Assembly: GCA_900491605.1 (NCBI GenBank)
Contig: UESW01004556.1
Location: 835,549 to 899,548 of the forward strand
From: Calamus simplicifolius
Lineage: Eukaryota; Streptophyta; Magnoliopsida; Arecales; Arecaceae
Length of the DNA: 64,000 bases
Direction of reading: 5' to 3'
The notes under the pieces were generated by a model. It searched no databases and was not told the DNA's origin. It worked only from the letters and a program-made list of their open reading frames with translations. The translations under genes were made by a program, and so were the position numbers. This document shows, one piece after another, positions 11,608 to 23,291 of this stretch; position 1 is the stretch's first letter, and each line of letters opens with the position of its first letter.

Positions 11608-11729
11608 ATCCAACCAAGAAACAATGCACACAACAAAAACAGAAAATTAAACTTGCTGCAGAAATTTTTGGTTTGATATCTTACCAAGAAACGCCCAAGA
11701 TCCAATCTTTTCTCCACCAAATCACTGAG

Positions 11730-11741
11730 GCTCTGTTACCA
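11730..11741 (-). other. Primer-binding site of element A
   Basis: TGGTAACAGAGC on the minus strand, one base from the common initiator tRNA-Met site TGGTATCAGAGC, 2 nt after the 5' LTR. Confidence 0.85.
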
Positions 11742-11743
11742 AA

Positions 11744-12484
11744 TGAAGAGTAGATCGTCCTCTTTCTAACCTTGGAGCATAGCATGCATTCAACCAGCCC
11801 GAAGTCATGTGGAGATGCGGAAGCGAGATGATATCCCTGCTGAAATTTCTGCAGCAGAATTTTGGATCTTGATCTTGGTAATCTTCCCAGATTGATTAGC
11901 AACTAGGATTTTCTTTGGTTTCTTGCACCCCAAGATTGTAAGAGAGGGTCGTGGCCTCTCTTCTTCCTCATGTGAACCTTCAGATCTGATCCAGAAAATC
12001 AAGAGACGTTGCCCAAGAAGAAGGTGCTGCTAGGGTTTCTTCCTTCTCCTTCTTTGAGAGAGGCGATTCCAAGAAGATGGATAGGGCAGAGATGGCAGCA
12101 ATAAAACCCTAGAAATCTAGGGCATCTATACGTGAGAAAGAGAGAAAGACGTGGATAAAAGAGAAAAGAAGAGGGATAGCTTATTCTAGGGAGAAAAGGG
12201 TTTCTTTTTCCATTCATCTCTAATCATCATCGTTACATGACTATATATAACCCGTCCCCATGACGGCCACCAAAATAAAACCAGCACCACACATGAACCG
12301 GTGCCTTATTATATGGATAATAAACCCTAAAAAACTCCCTTGGACCAACCCACACCTTGGGCCCAAACCCAGCCCAATGATAGACTAGCCCCCTCAAGAC
12401 CCAACAACCTGGGCCTTAACCCTGTGGAGCCTACAAACCTCCACCCTAGGATTTAAGCTTTGAAGTACCACACCAGGCTCTACA
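11744..12484 (-). repeat. 5' LTR of element A
   Basis: Partner of 6778-7517, with the same termini except TGTAGAGCC at its start. It carries the promoter that would drive element A leftward, including the ATATATAG word near 12240. Confidence 0.95.
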
Positions 12485-12489
12485 GGACA
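12485..12489. repeat. Target-site duplication of element A, right copy
   Basis: GGACA, abutting the right LTR and matching 6773-6777. Confidence 0.9.
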
Positions 12490-13309
12490 AAGTCAAAGAA
12501 TTTTCTAATAAAAACAAGGATTGGCACAAAGCCCTAGGAAGATGAGTTTATTGGAATTGTAAGTATTCACTTCCAAATTTGTGCCCCATGTCTCCTATCT
12601 TGCAATGGAAGTGGGTTACACATGCCATCATATTCCTTCACATTGCTCTTGCTGCATAATAAGAAATGGGATTCTTTATGGTACAACTTTGTATTGCAAA
12701 ATAGTGTATTTTTACAGTCACCCATCTATGTATGAAGGGCTATCTATTATCCATATTCATGCCTTAATAGCATCTAAAAAATACTTTTCTATTTTCCCAA
12801 TATACTAGCTACATTTATCCTTTTCTAAAATAAAATGTGCAGTAGCAATCTTGCACAACATTATATGGTACAAAAGTTGTACCTAAAGAATCAATGCCCA
12901 TATAATAAAATATAGGAGCAAACATTTTAGCCACAATTGAAGGTGTCATGTTCAACTTAGTGGTTAATGAAGCTGTTGATTGTGCAGCATTCCACTAGAG
13001 TCATAAATAAAGGGTTTAAGGTGGAAAAAAAGCAAAGTAGGGCACAGGAGAGGGAGAGAGCGCTCCAAATCACTTCATCTATTTAAAAGATTAGGTTAGA
13101 TGGGTAGCCTGAATAGAGCCCACTGCTTGGTTTAGGCTCAATACCGAACAAGACTGTAACTTTTGAGAAATCAACAGACGCTAGCCTCTGCCCATTTCTA
13201 TCGAGATAGATGTATAATTATTAGATGGACTAGCCCAAACTTCATGTGTATCCGATGATTTAAGCTCATATAGTTCCTTCTATCGCTACAACCTATAAGA
13301 GATATAGCA
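12490..13309. other. No gene seen
   Basis: AT-rich, with only short open frames and no recognisable domain or repeat. Confidence 0.4.
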
Positions 13310-13842
13310 CATATAGATGACGAGACTCTTGATTATCCGTTCTTTCAATGTCAAGATCAGATCAATGTGGAACGACCTTAACAATCATATGTTAACTTGC
13401 ATTTAGACTATTCAACATACTCTAGATTTTCCTCTCAAAAGTCCAACCAATGAGCAAATGAGTTTTAACCAAACTATTCTCATAGATAGTCTTTGATGGA
13501 TATGGAAGGTGAGAAATGAAGTCTATATCTTTTAATTAAGGTTTTTATTTCAACCTAAGTAATTAGATATGCTATAGGCCAAGCTGAAGAATTCATCATA
13601 TCCAAATCACTCATTTTAAAGAAATATGACATTTGGAACTTCTTTCCATAACGTTCAATGGGTTCTTCAACTATTCTAATCTCATAGTTGCTGCCCTCCC
13701 ACCCACCCTCTCTGCCTAAATTGGATTATGTCAAGGTGAATTTTGATGGATTCGTTCCTCCGAGCATAGCTGGTGCTAGAGCAGTCATACGAGATTATAT
13801 AGAATGCATTGTTGTGCAGCTTCCATCGAGATCAAACGCATG
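13310..13842 (+). pseudogene. LINE remnant (zinc-finger RVT and RNase H fragments)
   Basis: Scattered plus-strand pieces resemble the end of a plant LINE ORF2: DDETLDYPFFQCQDQ (about 13315-13360, zf-RVT-like), DIWKVRNEV (near 13500) and the RNase H start LDYVKVNFDGFVPPSIAGAR followed by AVIRDYIECIVVQ (about 13710-13840). Stops separate them. The fragment ends at a TGA near 13840, next to element B. Both family and direction come only from these short motifs. Confidence 0.5.
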
Positions 13843-14230
13843 AAAAAAAATAGAGAAGAAGAAGAATATATAGAAGAAAAAAAGAGAATGTCTTTATTTT
13901 CTTGATCTTTCGTCTATATGGTTACATCTAGAGAGAGCCTTAAATAATCATTATCTTGGAAGATAAAACTTCTTCACACCAGCCCATAACCAACTCCCTA
14001 ATAAACTTTCTAAAATATAAAAGCCTATCCATAAAACCTGAGCCCAATCCCTATGGACCCAGTCTCATAACCTACAATTAGGTTATTAAACATTCTCTCA
14101 AAAAACTCCCTTCTAAGCTATGCAAAAAAGTACTCAAACCTGAGCCCATGTACACCCATGACTCACATGCTCTCTATTCTTGGGTCACAAGTTGACCCAA
14201 ATAACTTAGGAACCTGAGAACTTATGAAGC

Positions 14231-14468
14231 CTAAGCTCTCAAACCTGTGTGAATCACCTGTACTTTGAATGTGCCATACCTGAGCTTACAATCTTCACCT
14301 TGGTGCATCAAAGTTATAATAAGCTCCACTTGGTCCATCAATCCCATCAGTGCTCCACATCTGAAGAAGCTATCCCAAGGCAGTATCTTAGTGAGTGCAT
14401 CCGCTACATTATCTTTGGTAAACACTTTCACAAGCTTCAACTCACCATCCTCCACAAGCTCCATGATC
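14231..14468 (-). pseudogene. pol: Element B RNase H, C-terminal part (split by element C)
   Basis: Reads RIMELVEDGELKLVKVFTKD, then NVADALTKILPWDSFF, like the end of element A RNase H, and continues into the 3' LTR. Removing element C with one copy of CTGTG joins ARTKHIDIRYH, encoded at about 25693-25730, to RIMELVEDG in frame, so the gene was continuous before C inserted. Confidence 0.85.
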
Positions 14469-14473
14469 CTGTG
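14469..14473. repeat. Target-site duplication of element C, left copy
   Basis: CTGTG, matching 25688-25692. Confidence 0.9.
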
Positions 14474-14582
14474 TGTTGAGATTGTTGACCCTTGAATTGA
14501 TTTTGATGATTACAAAACATTTAATTGACTCTTTAATTGCTTAGAATTATTGCATGAATATGTGAGTTACCTTATTTCTCCT

Positions 14583-15720
14583 CTTAGCTAGCTTTCCCCA
14601 CTTGCTAGCTAATTTATTTCCCACTCACATTGTGCCTAGCCGAACCATGCATAAATTGAGTTGTCTTAGAAGCTAGCTTGTTCCTTCCATCAGTTAGCTG
14701 TTTTCCTTTGCAAGCTAGCTATCTATTGCTGATTTTTCCACTTGGCCGAATGCTTTGGAAGGAGCTTGCATGCTAACTTGTTTCATGTAGCATGAAAACT
14801 CCTTGGCATAGCTAGCTATGTGTTAGCTATCTTTCATCCAGTTAGCTAAGCTAACTTGTTTGGGCGTTTTTCCTTGGCAGTGAGCTGATAGGAGTTAGCT
14901 AGGTAGCTAACTTGTCCAAGCCTTCTCCTTGCTACGTTTCATGAAAAGCTTCCTTAGTTAGCTATCTAGTTAGCTACTTTGTCATGAAGTTAACTCTAGC
15001 TAACTAACAAGCTAACTACTTTTTGCATGATAGAATAGTAGCTCTTCCCTCCTTTTCAAATCAGCCGCATGAATTTAAAATAGAGTTAGCTCACAAGCTA
15101 ACTATCTTTTTATCATGGCTTCACACCTTTATGGATAGCTAACTTATGAGTTAGCTGGATGACAAGAATTCCTTTTCATGAAACCATCTCCCGTAGCTTT
15201 TATTGAGAAAGCTAGCTTACAAGCTAACCATCTTTTCATGATTCCCTTTGGGAGTTAGCTTATAAGCTAACTATCTTTATTGTTTTCATGGCTTGGGAGT
15301 TAGCTATTTTTGTCATGAATAGGTTTGCCTTAGCTAACTTATGAGTTAACTATTTTAAATGTTTTCATCCTAGCCGCATGAATTTTGAGTTAGCTACAAG
15401 CTAACTATCTTTTTACATGGCCTCATACACCTTTTCATAGCTAACTCATAAGCTAACTATTTTAAATCTTTCTCTGGTTATGAAGCCGTTGGATTTTTTC
15501 TTATGGCTAGTTAGCTAAGAGCTAACTAGTTTGTGCCTTAGTTAGCTCCATAGCTAACTACTTTTCTTTATAGCATGAAACCATGGCTACTTAGCTAACT
15601 TTTTTCTCTTTTTTTCTAGCCGTGGGATTTGAAAAGAGCTAGTAGCTAGCTAGCTCTCCTCCCTTGCTGATTTTGGGGCTGATCTTGCCGTGGGATTTTG
15701 GAAACAAGCTAGCTAGCTTG
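14583..15720 (+). repeat. Array of GTTAGCT/AGCTAAC hairpins in the element C LTR
   Basis: Perfect short inverted repeats include 15085-15102 (7-bp stem, 4-nt loop), 15254-15271 (7 bp), 15389-15405 (7 bp), 15507-15529 (10 bp, 3-nt loop) and 15539-15560 (9 bp, 4-nt loop), with many further degenerate copies. The matching array in the 3' LTR spans about 23402-24570. The position in the left half of the LTR suggests U3, so regulation of transcription or chromatin is possible; palindromic LTR motifs are known in Sireviruses. Confidence 0.85.
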
Positions 15721-16379
15721 GGAGAAAAGCTAGCTTATGCTTTCTCCTTTTTCCATTGGGCCGCACGTTTCTCTTTGGGAGTTGCTGAAAATTTATTTCA
15801 GCCAACTCTTACTCTCTCTCTCTCATTTAATGCTCTTTCTCTCTCTCATTTCTATTTTGATGAATGCTGACCGTTTCTTTTGATTATGGACAGGAATCCC
15901 TCACTAGCAATGGGTTTAATGCTTTCATCATTTGGGAAAATATTTCAAACGGTTTTATTTCTTCCCGTTTTTTTTTCTTCTATTTACCAATGAATCTAAC
16001 GGATAGTTTTTTGATTGGTTTAAATAGAGATGTTCAGAAGAAAACCTTGACGAATTCTTACATTTTTGACACATCAAGAATACAAAAGAGAGAAAAGAAA
16101 GAAATCAAAAGAGAGTGCTTATTGCTTACAACTTTCGGATCTTGAGAAGCAAGTCTTTGTGCTGCGAAGTTTCATCCTTCAACACTTGCTCAAAAATCGT
16201 CCAAGCCTTTGAAGCAAGATTCAAATCTCAGCTGCGTCGACATTCTACATTTGCTGCTGGTTATTGCTTCTAAAAATTGTAAAGTTCTTATTTGAATATC
16301 TGCTCATATTTGGAGCTATCTGTTATTCTTTGATAAATCTTGTATTAGGGTTAGAGATAACCCTAGTTTCTTGATTGGT

Positions 16380-16536
16380 TTCCTTGTACCATTAAAACAA
16401 GAGGACTAGCCGGGAAGGCTAGGGGATTGGCTTCCTTGTGCCAGTAAAACAAGAGGACTAGCCGGGAAGGCTAGGGGATTTGGCTGCCTTGTGCCGTGAA
16501 AACAAGAGGACTAGCCGGGGAAGGCTAGGGGTTGTA
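16380..16536 (+). repeat. 52-bp tandem repeat in 5' LTR of C, three copies
   Basis: Units start near 16380, 16432 and 16485, each with the core GGACTAGCCGGGAAGGCTAG. The 3' LTR has four units at about 25224-25430. Confidence 0.9.
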
Positions 16537-16796
16537 ATCGTTGTGATACGATTAGTGAAATTCCCAAGGTTTTTGGGGAGTGGATGTAGGAGCCGAGTTT
16601 GGCACCGAACCACTATAAACCTTGCTGTGTTTGTGTTTGATTGATCTGTGTATTTTCTATTTTGTGCACTCCACTACACCGCTGCAAATTAACTTTTGAT
16701 TAAGCACATATCTGCGTTAGTCAATATCATCCATTGAATTAATTTTTAAAATACCCAATTCACCCCCCTCTTGGGCTACTACATCTGGGCAACAAG

Positions 16797-16808
16797 TGGT
16801 ATCAGAGC
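16797..16808 (+). other. Primer-binding site of element C
   Basis: TGGTATCAGAGC, the standard initiator tRNA-Met site, 2 nt after the 5' LTR. Confidence 0.93.
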
Positions 16809-16869
16809 AGCGTGCTCTTGATTCCTATAGCTTTGATAAGCTTGGAGCTAAAGATCAGTAGTAATCCAA

Positions 16870-18433
16870 ATGGGATCTATGTTGACCGAAGGACAGTCAA
16901 CTAATAGACCACCTTTGTTCAATGGAACAAATTACACTTATTGGAAAGCACGAATGAAAATATTCATTCAAGCACTTGATTATGATTTATGGGGAATCAT
17001 AATTAATGGACCTCACACACCCACTGTTAAGATTGATAATATTGATATTGCAAAGCCTGAATCTGAATGGGATGAGCAAGATAAGAAATTAGCTCAATTA
17101 AATGCAAAAGCAATGAATGTTCTTTATTGTTCTCTTGATGCAAATGAGTTTAATCGTATATCTACATGCATGTCTGCTAAAGAGATTTGGATAGACTTGA
17201 AGTTACCCATGAGGGTACTAACCAAGTCAAGGAATCCAAAATTAATATGCTTGTTCATAAGTATGAACTATTTAAAATGGATTCATCTGAAAATATCACT
17301 GATATGTTCACTAGATTTACCGACATTATTAATGGTTTAAAAAGTTTGGGTAAGTCTTATGCTAACAGTGATCTTGTGAGAAAAATTTTGAGATCTTTGC
17401 CTAGATCATGGGAAGCAAAAGTCACAGCTATACAAGAAGCTAAAGACCTCAACAATCTATCACTTGAAGAATTGGTCGGATCTTTGATGACTCATGAACT
17501 ACAACAACGTCAACACATTGATGAAGACGATTCAAAGAAGAGAAGGACCATGGCATTGAAAGGTAATGTTCAAAATGAGGAAAGTGAAGATGAAACTAGT
17601 GAGAGTGAAAAAGATGATGATATGGCTCTCATCTCTAGAAAGTTCAAGAAATTTATGAGAAGAAAAAGATTTGGAAAAAGAAAAATATTTACTAAAGGTG
17701 ATCATAGCAAGGAAAAGAAAAGAGTGAACCTCTTATATGCTATGAATGTAAGAAGCCTGGACATATCAAACCAGAATGTCCACTGTTGAAGAAAGGTTTT
17801 AAGAAAGTAAAGAAGAAGGCTATGTTGGCTACATGGAGTGACAGTGAAGCAACAAGTTCGGAAGAAGAAGAAAAGACTGAAGTTGCAAATGTATGCTTCA
17901 TGGCTGATGAAAATGAGGTAAGTCCTAGCTTTCTAGATGACTTTACTTTTGATGAATTGCATGGTGCTTTTTATGAACTTGTAGATGATTTTGCTAAATT
18001 AAGTTCAAAGAATAAAGACTTGAGAAATGAAATTAAGGAACTTACTCTTGAAAAAGAAAGAATTTCAAATAACAATGATTCTTTACTAAAGGAAAACCAA
18101 GATTTGAAAGATGAAGTAAATAAATTAAAACCTATTATTGATAAATTTACTTTGAGTTCAGAAAAGTTAGAAATGATATTAAATAGTCAAAGGGCTGTTT
18201 ACAATAGAGCTGGTCTTGGATACAATCCTATTGAAAGACAAAAATTTTTGAAAAATATTTATGTGCATGCTGATGATTCAACTAGAATTACTTGCTTTAA
18301 ATGTGGTAAATTTGGACACAAAGCATATACTTGTCACACACACAAAGTTAAACAAATATGGGTTCCAAAAGGAACTATTTTAACTAACCCGAAAGGACCC
18401 AAGAAAGCTTGGGTACCTAAGAGCAAAACTTAA
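16870..18433 (+). pseudogene. gag: Element C gag: coiled coil and two zinc knuckles
   Basis: Begins MGSMLTEGQSTNRPPLFNG at 16870, then NYTYWKARMKIFIQ and, after a -1 shift near 17186, KMDSSENITDMFTRFTDI and KILRSLPRSWEAKVTAIQEA. A second -1 shift near 17720 precedes zinc knuckle 1 (CYECKKPGHIKPEC, about 17731-17772). An acidic stretch, a Lys/Glu/Asn/Leu coiled coil (about 17990-18180) and knuckle 2 (CFKCGKFGHKAYTC, about 18293-18334) follow. It ends GPKKAWVPKSKT and TAA at 18431. Both internal shifts fit loss of one base (G, then A) in a homopolymer. The stop lies at the same place in element D, so it may be the true gag end. Gag would build the particle. Confidence 0.85.
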
Positions 18434-18435
18434 AA

Positions 18436-19750
18436 TTGTGTATGCAGGTGTGTCTTGCAACCCGAGCAACTAAAAGACAATGGTACTTGGATAGCGGGTG
18501 TTCAAGACACATGACGGGTGATGAGTCTCAATTCATCACTTTAGAGGCAAAAGATGGAGGTGTTGTTACTTTTGGTGATAATGGCCAAGGAAAAATTATT
18601 GGCATTGGAAAAATAGGTATCACACCTCATACTTTTATTGACAATGTCTTACTTGTGAAAGGTTTAAAGCATAATTTACTAAGTATCAGTCAATTATGTG
18701 ATAAAGGATTTAAAGTTACATTTGAATCATCTTTATGCATTGTTAAAAATCCTACTAATGATAATCTGAAATTTGTTGGTCATAGGCATGGTAATATCTA
18801 CATTGTTGATTTAAATGATTTGAATGATAGAAATGTTGATTGCCTAGTTGCTATGAATAATAAAACTGATAATAGTTGGTTATGGCATCGTAGGCTAGCT
18901 CATGCAAGCATGGATCTATTATCTAAACTAATCAAAAAGGATTTAGTAAATGGTTTGCCAAAACTCTCTTTTGAAAAAGATAAAATCTGTGATGCTTGTC
19001 AATTTGGAAAACAAACTCGAGTATCTTTTAAATCGAAAAATGTGATTTCAACCACTAGACCTTTAGAACTCTTGCACATGGATTTATTCGGTCCTACAAG
19101 AACAACTAGTCTAGGAGGAAAAAGATATGGTTTTGTCATAATTGATGATTTCTCTCGTTTTACATGGGTTTTATTCTTAGCCAGTAAAGATGAAGCATTT
19201 CCATCATTTCAAAAATTATTTAAAAGAATTACAAATGAAAAGAATTCTTCTGTTTTATCGATACGAAGTGATCATGGAAAAGAATTTGAAAATCAATATT
19301 TTGAAAATTTTTGTAATGAAAATGGAATTGAACATAATTTTTCTGCACCCAGAACACCTCAACAAAATGGAGTAGTAGAAAGAAAAACAGAACTTTAGAA
19401 GAAATGGCTCGTACCATGTTGTGTGAAAGCAATCTCCCAAAATATTTTTGGGCTGAAGCAATTAACACTGCATGTTATGTTTTAAATCGTGCATTAATTA
19501 GACCTGTTTTGAAAAAGACTCCTTATGAACTTTGGAAAGGAAGAAAACCTAATATCGGTTATTTTCATGTCTTTGGATGTCGCTGCTTTGTTTTGAATAA
19601 CGGAAAAATAAATCTTGATAAATTTGATGCTAAATCTGACGAAGGGATTTTTCTTGGTTATTCATTGCATAGTAGAGCTTTTAGAGTTTTTAACAAAAAG
19701 ACATTGGTAGTTGAAGAATCTATTCATGTGATATTTGATGAAACTAATGA
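18436..19750 (+). pseudogene. pol: Element C protease and integrase
   Basis: The protease shows WYLDSGCSRHMTGD (about 18481-18522) with an intact DSG triad. The integrase has its zinc-binding region (WHRRLAHAS ... CDACQFGK, about 18880-19015) and the DDE core: LLHMDLFGPTRTTS, IIDDFSRFTWVLF, SIRSDHGKEFE and APRTPQQNGVVERK. A -1 shift at the A run near 19385 breaks VVERK from TLEEMARTML; all else reads through. The frame here also differs by -1 from gag. Protease would cut Gag-Pol and integrase would insert the cDNA. Confidence 0.85.
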
Positions 19751-21564
19751 TCTTCCCTTAAGGAAGAGAAAAGGTATAGTTGATGCAGATGAAATTGAAG
19801 ATCAACTCAAAGACATCACCTTGAAGGACAAAGATGAATCAGATACACAAGAGGTAAATGAAGAAAGCAATCCTAATCCACCTGAAGCCTCACAAGGTAA
19901 TGATGACTTAGAAAGAGGATGGAGGTATGTTCACAGTCACCCTAAAGATCAAATTATTGGTGAAATATCTCATGGAATTAGGACAAGATCGACATTTAGA
20001 GATACATATAATAACTTAGCATTTGTTTCTAAAATTGAACCTAAATGTTATGATGAAGCTAAGAATGATATTGATTGGTTAAATGCAATGCATGAAGAAC
20101 TTAATCAATTTGAAAGAAATAATGTTTGGACACTTATTGAAAGACCTAATGATTATCAAATTATTGGAACAAAATGGGTTTTCAGAAATAAGTTAGATGA
20201 ACATGGTAACATAATAAGAAATAAAGCAAGACTAGTAGCTAAGGGTTATAATCAAGAAGAAGGAATTGATTTTGATGAAACATATGCCCTGTTGCTAGAT
20301 TAGAAGCTATCAGATTACTTCTTGCTGTTGCTTGTTTTATGAATTTTAAATTATATCAAATGGATGTTAAAAGCGCTTTCTTAAATGGATATATTGCTGA
20401 ACAAGTATTTGTGGAACAACCACCCGGTTTTGAAAATCACTTGTTTCCAAACCACGTATTTAAATTAAACAAAGCTTTGTATGGTTTGAAGCAAGCTCCC
20501 CGGGCTTGGTATGAAAGATTAAGCAAGTTCTTGATTAGTAATAAATTCATTCGAGGAAATGTCGATACAACCTTATTTATTAAAAGACAAAATGATGATA
20601 TTTAATTATTCAAATCTATGTAGATGATATCATATTTGGTGCCACTAATGACTCGTTATGCAAAGATTTTGCTGAGCTTATGCAGGGAGAATTCGAGATG
20701 AGTATGATGGGAGAACTGAATTATTTTCTCGGACTCCAAATCAAGCAAAGCAATGACGGGATCTTCATAAGCCAATCCAAGTACATCAAGGAGATGATCA
20801 AAAAGTTTGGCATGGAGACATCTAAAAGTATCGGTACCCCTATGAGCTCATCTTGTAGAATTGATGCTTGTAATTCTGAAAAATCTGTAGATCTAAAACT
20901 TTATAGAGGAATGATAGGATCTTTGTTATACTTAACTGCCAGTAGACCTGATATCTTGTTTAGTGTTTGCATGTGTGCCAGATATCAAGCTAATCCTAAA
21001 GAATCACACTTGCTTGCTGTTAAAAGAATATTTAAATATTTAAATGGAACTAAAAACTTAGGACTTTGGTATGACAGACAATCTAGCATTGACTTAATAG
21101 GATACACCGATTCAGACTTTGCTGGATGTAAACTAGACAGAAAATCAACTAGTGGAACTTGCCAATTCCTAGGTGTTAACTTAATCTCATGGTTTAGCAA
21201 GAAGCAAACTTCAGTAGCATTGTCTACGGCCGAGGCCGAATACATTGCAGCTGGAAGTTGCTGTGCTCAAATTTTGTGGATTAAGCAGCAACTAGAGGAT
21301 TATGGTATCAAACAAAAGGGAATACCAATAAAATGTGACAACACTAGTGCAATTTGTCTAACTAAAAATCCTATTCAACACTCTAGAACAAAACATATAG
21401 AAATCCGACATCATTTTATTAGAGATCATGTTAATGATGGCAACATTGTATTGGAATTTGTAAACACTGAAAAACAACTCGCAGATATATTTACTAAACC
21501 TTTAGATGAATCAAAATTTTATGAAATAAGAATGGAACTTGGAATGATTGATCCATCTAATTAA
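19751..21564 (+). pseudogene. pol: Element C reverse transcriptase and RNase H
   Basis: After an acidic linker, copia reverse transcriptase follows: TKWVFRNKLDEHGN, KARLVAKGYNQEEGIDF, then a -1 shift (C run, near 20290), LYQMDVKSAFLNGYI, KALYGLKQAPRAWYERL, a further -1 shift (T run, near 20600), QIYVDDIIFGATND (YVDD near 20617-20628) and MMGELNYFLGLQIKQ. The RNase H has TDSDFAGCKLDRKSTSG, VALSTAEAEYIAAGSC and the end EKQLADIFTKPLDESKF, stopping at TAA 21564. No nonsense substitution was seen, only the one-base losses. It would convert element RNA to DNA. Confidence 0.87.
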
Positions 21565-21957
21565 TTAAGTAATCATGTTTGTGACACTTGTTTGTGATTG
21601 GACATCTTGATTGAAATGTATTGATTATCTAATTCCATCTAAATCAATTAAATCTTTCATGAAAATTCCTTAGAATGACCTTAATGTTTTTGTCTTCTAG
21701 TGAGTAAGTTAGCTAGGTAGTTAACTACCCACATTCCTTTTTCATGAAAGCTTGTCCACTTTATTCCACGCCACCTATCCTTTTGACCTTTTTCATGGGA
21801 CTATTCAAGAAAGCTAACTAACCAGGTAACCATCCAGGCACCTGACAAGCTAGCTCTTTTGAATCCTCCCTATATAAGGGCCAAATTCTTGACTCACACG
21901 TCTCCACCAAGTTTGCCTCATTCCAAAAACGTCTCCAAATTTCTTTAGAGGAAAAGG

Positions 21958-22913
21958 ATGGCTCCAAAGAAGAAGGGTTCTCACTCAAGAGAAGACACAA
22001 CGGATCTTCCTCGGAAAAATTCTTCTTCCTCCTCAAGATCTATATTTCCTAATCGATCTATTTCCAATGGAAGGTTAGTAGATTTCAGTTTCTTAGCTCC
22101 TAGCTTCTCAAGGTTGGACTGACCTATTATCTACTAGGAAACCTATTTATCCTACTCTTGTCTATTTCTTCACTTGTTACTAGGGTCAGCCCTAGGTATT
22201 CCATTGAATGCGATCATCTTCGGACATTCCATGAATGTTGAGAATAGATTGCTACACAGTATTATTGCAAAGATATTTGCACCTCATTATGCCAATCAAA
22301 AATCAAAACTCCACCCCTTCCATACTGTTTGATTAATGTCAAGATCAAATCAAACAAATTGTTGCATGATCCTTTCTCATTGATACTTTCAAATAGGAGA
22401 ATACCAGATGGATTAGTCAACTCAAAATTCACGTTTCAACAATGTACTCTTCACCAAATTGGTACCCCATATTTCTTCTGTGTTTGAAACTCTTAATCAT
22501 ATGTCAACTATTGTGAAGCAACTTGTGCATGATGTTGTGTGCTCAACAGTCGTGTGTTCTTTCACAACGACACTTCAGTGGATTGTATTAAGAAAGACGT
22601 TGAGCAATTGAAATCCCAGTTTGAAGATGTTGTAACCAAGGCTGAATGGGTAACACACCAGATGAGGACCAATGACAGCACAACGAAGGATGCCGCGAAT
22701 GCTCTTGACCACCTGAATGCATCCACCGTGAAGATGAGCAATTTGCTGGAAATTCAGATTGGTCTTGCTGCTGCTTCTGCCCCTGGAGCTTCATTCTCTC
22801 ATTCTCATCTTTGGACGCCGCCTTCTCAACCTAATGACGTACCCGGATCATCCACTCGACCTGAAGGCTCTTCCAAGCAACCTAAAGTCATATCTTCTGA
22901 TGATGAATGATGA
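21958..22913 (+). pseudogene. Element C third ORF (ORF3), between pol and 3' LTR
   Basis: An ATG at 21958 starts MAPKKKGSHSREDTTDLP, followed by SISNGRLVDFSFLAPSFSRL, then a stop. Further right in other frames come IPLNAIIFGHSMNVENRLLH and IAKIFAPHYANQ (22200-22310), and an open block 22539-22910 with IKKDVEQLKSQFEDVV, an amphipathic segment, a Ser/Pro-rich tail and the end SSDDE. It looks like one protein broken by small indels. Element D has a similar ORF at the same place (MAPKRRG start, then MGRKVDFDFFEEK). It resembles the 'plant transposon protein' ORF of some retroelements; some Sireviruses call such an ORF env-like, but I see no membrane segment. Function unknown. Confidence 0.55.
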
Positions 22914-23277
22914 TTGTATTCTATGTTTATCTATGTTTCATGTCATGTAATATGTTTTCTATGAATGACTGAATTATGAACTTGATGACTGAATTCTGCT
23001 TGATATATGTACTATCTGAATTATGAACTATGCTTGAATTAATATGCATCTTCTCTTCATAAATTGTGTTGAATTATTGCATATTCTGAAAATTCTTCTT
23101 TTTGATCAATGACAAAAAGGGGGAGAAGAATAATGCATAAATTAAAATTTAGGGGAGAAGAATCACTTCATATATTCAAGGGAGATTAATATATTTAGGG
23201 GGAGATTATATTTTGAATGCTGATTATGTATGCTGAATGATTTATGCTTAATAATTTTGTATGTTTTTGTCATCATC

Positions 23278-23291
23278 AAAAAGGGGGAGAT
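23278..23291 (+). other. Polypurine tract of element C, with extra copies upstream
   Basis: AAAAAGGGGGAGAT directly before the 3' LTR. Similar tracts stand near 23113-23127, 23152, 23178 and 23197-23208. Multiple tracts are a known Sirevirus trait. Confidence 0.85.

Larger units (their letters stand above)
6778..12484 (-). mobile_element. Element A: complete Ty1/copia LTR retrotransposon
   Basis: 5.7 kb, transcribed leftward. Two LTRs of about 740 bp end in TG...CA and are flanked by a perfect 5-bp duplication (GGACA). A tRNA-Met PBS lies 2 nt inside the right (5') LTR and a polypurine tract abuts the left (3') LTR. The order gag, protease, integrase, reverse transcriptase, RNase H defines Ty1/copia. 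By hand count the LTRs differ at about 18 positions (near 2.4 percent), so insertion is geologically recent. Internal coding is interrupted by stop substitutions and frameshifts, so this copy cannot make its own proteins. Confidence 0.95.
13845..14473 (-). mobile_element. Element B, left part: copia 3' LTR plus RNase H end
   Basis: 14291-14305 (minus: CACCAAGGTGAAGAT) is a polypurine tract. Everything to its left down to about 13845 is the probable 3' LTR, which begins TGTAAGCTCAGG on the minus strand at 14290. Right of it lies the C-terminal RNase H. The left LTR limit is not certain because no partner LTR was found. This part is separated from the rest of B (25688 onward) by element C. Confidence 0.75.
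14474..16794 (+). repeat. 5' LTR of element C
   Basis: Starts TGTTGAGATTGTTGACCC and ends CATCTGGGCAACA. The left half is full of GTTAGCT/AGCTAAC hairpins; the right part has three 52-bp repeats. A TATA-like GTTTAAATAGAGA lies near 16018. Confidence 0.93.
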
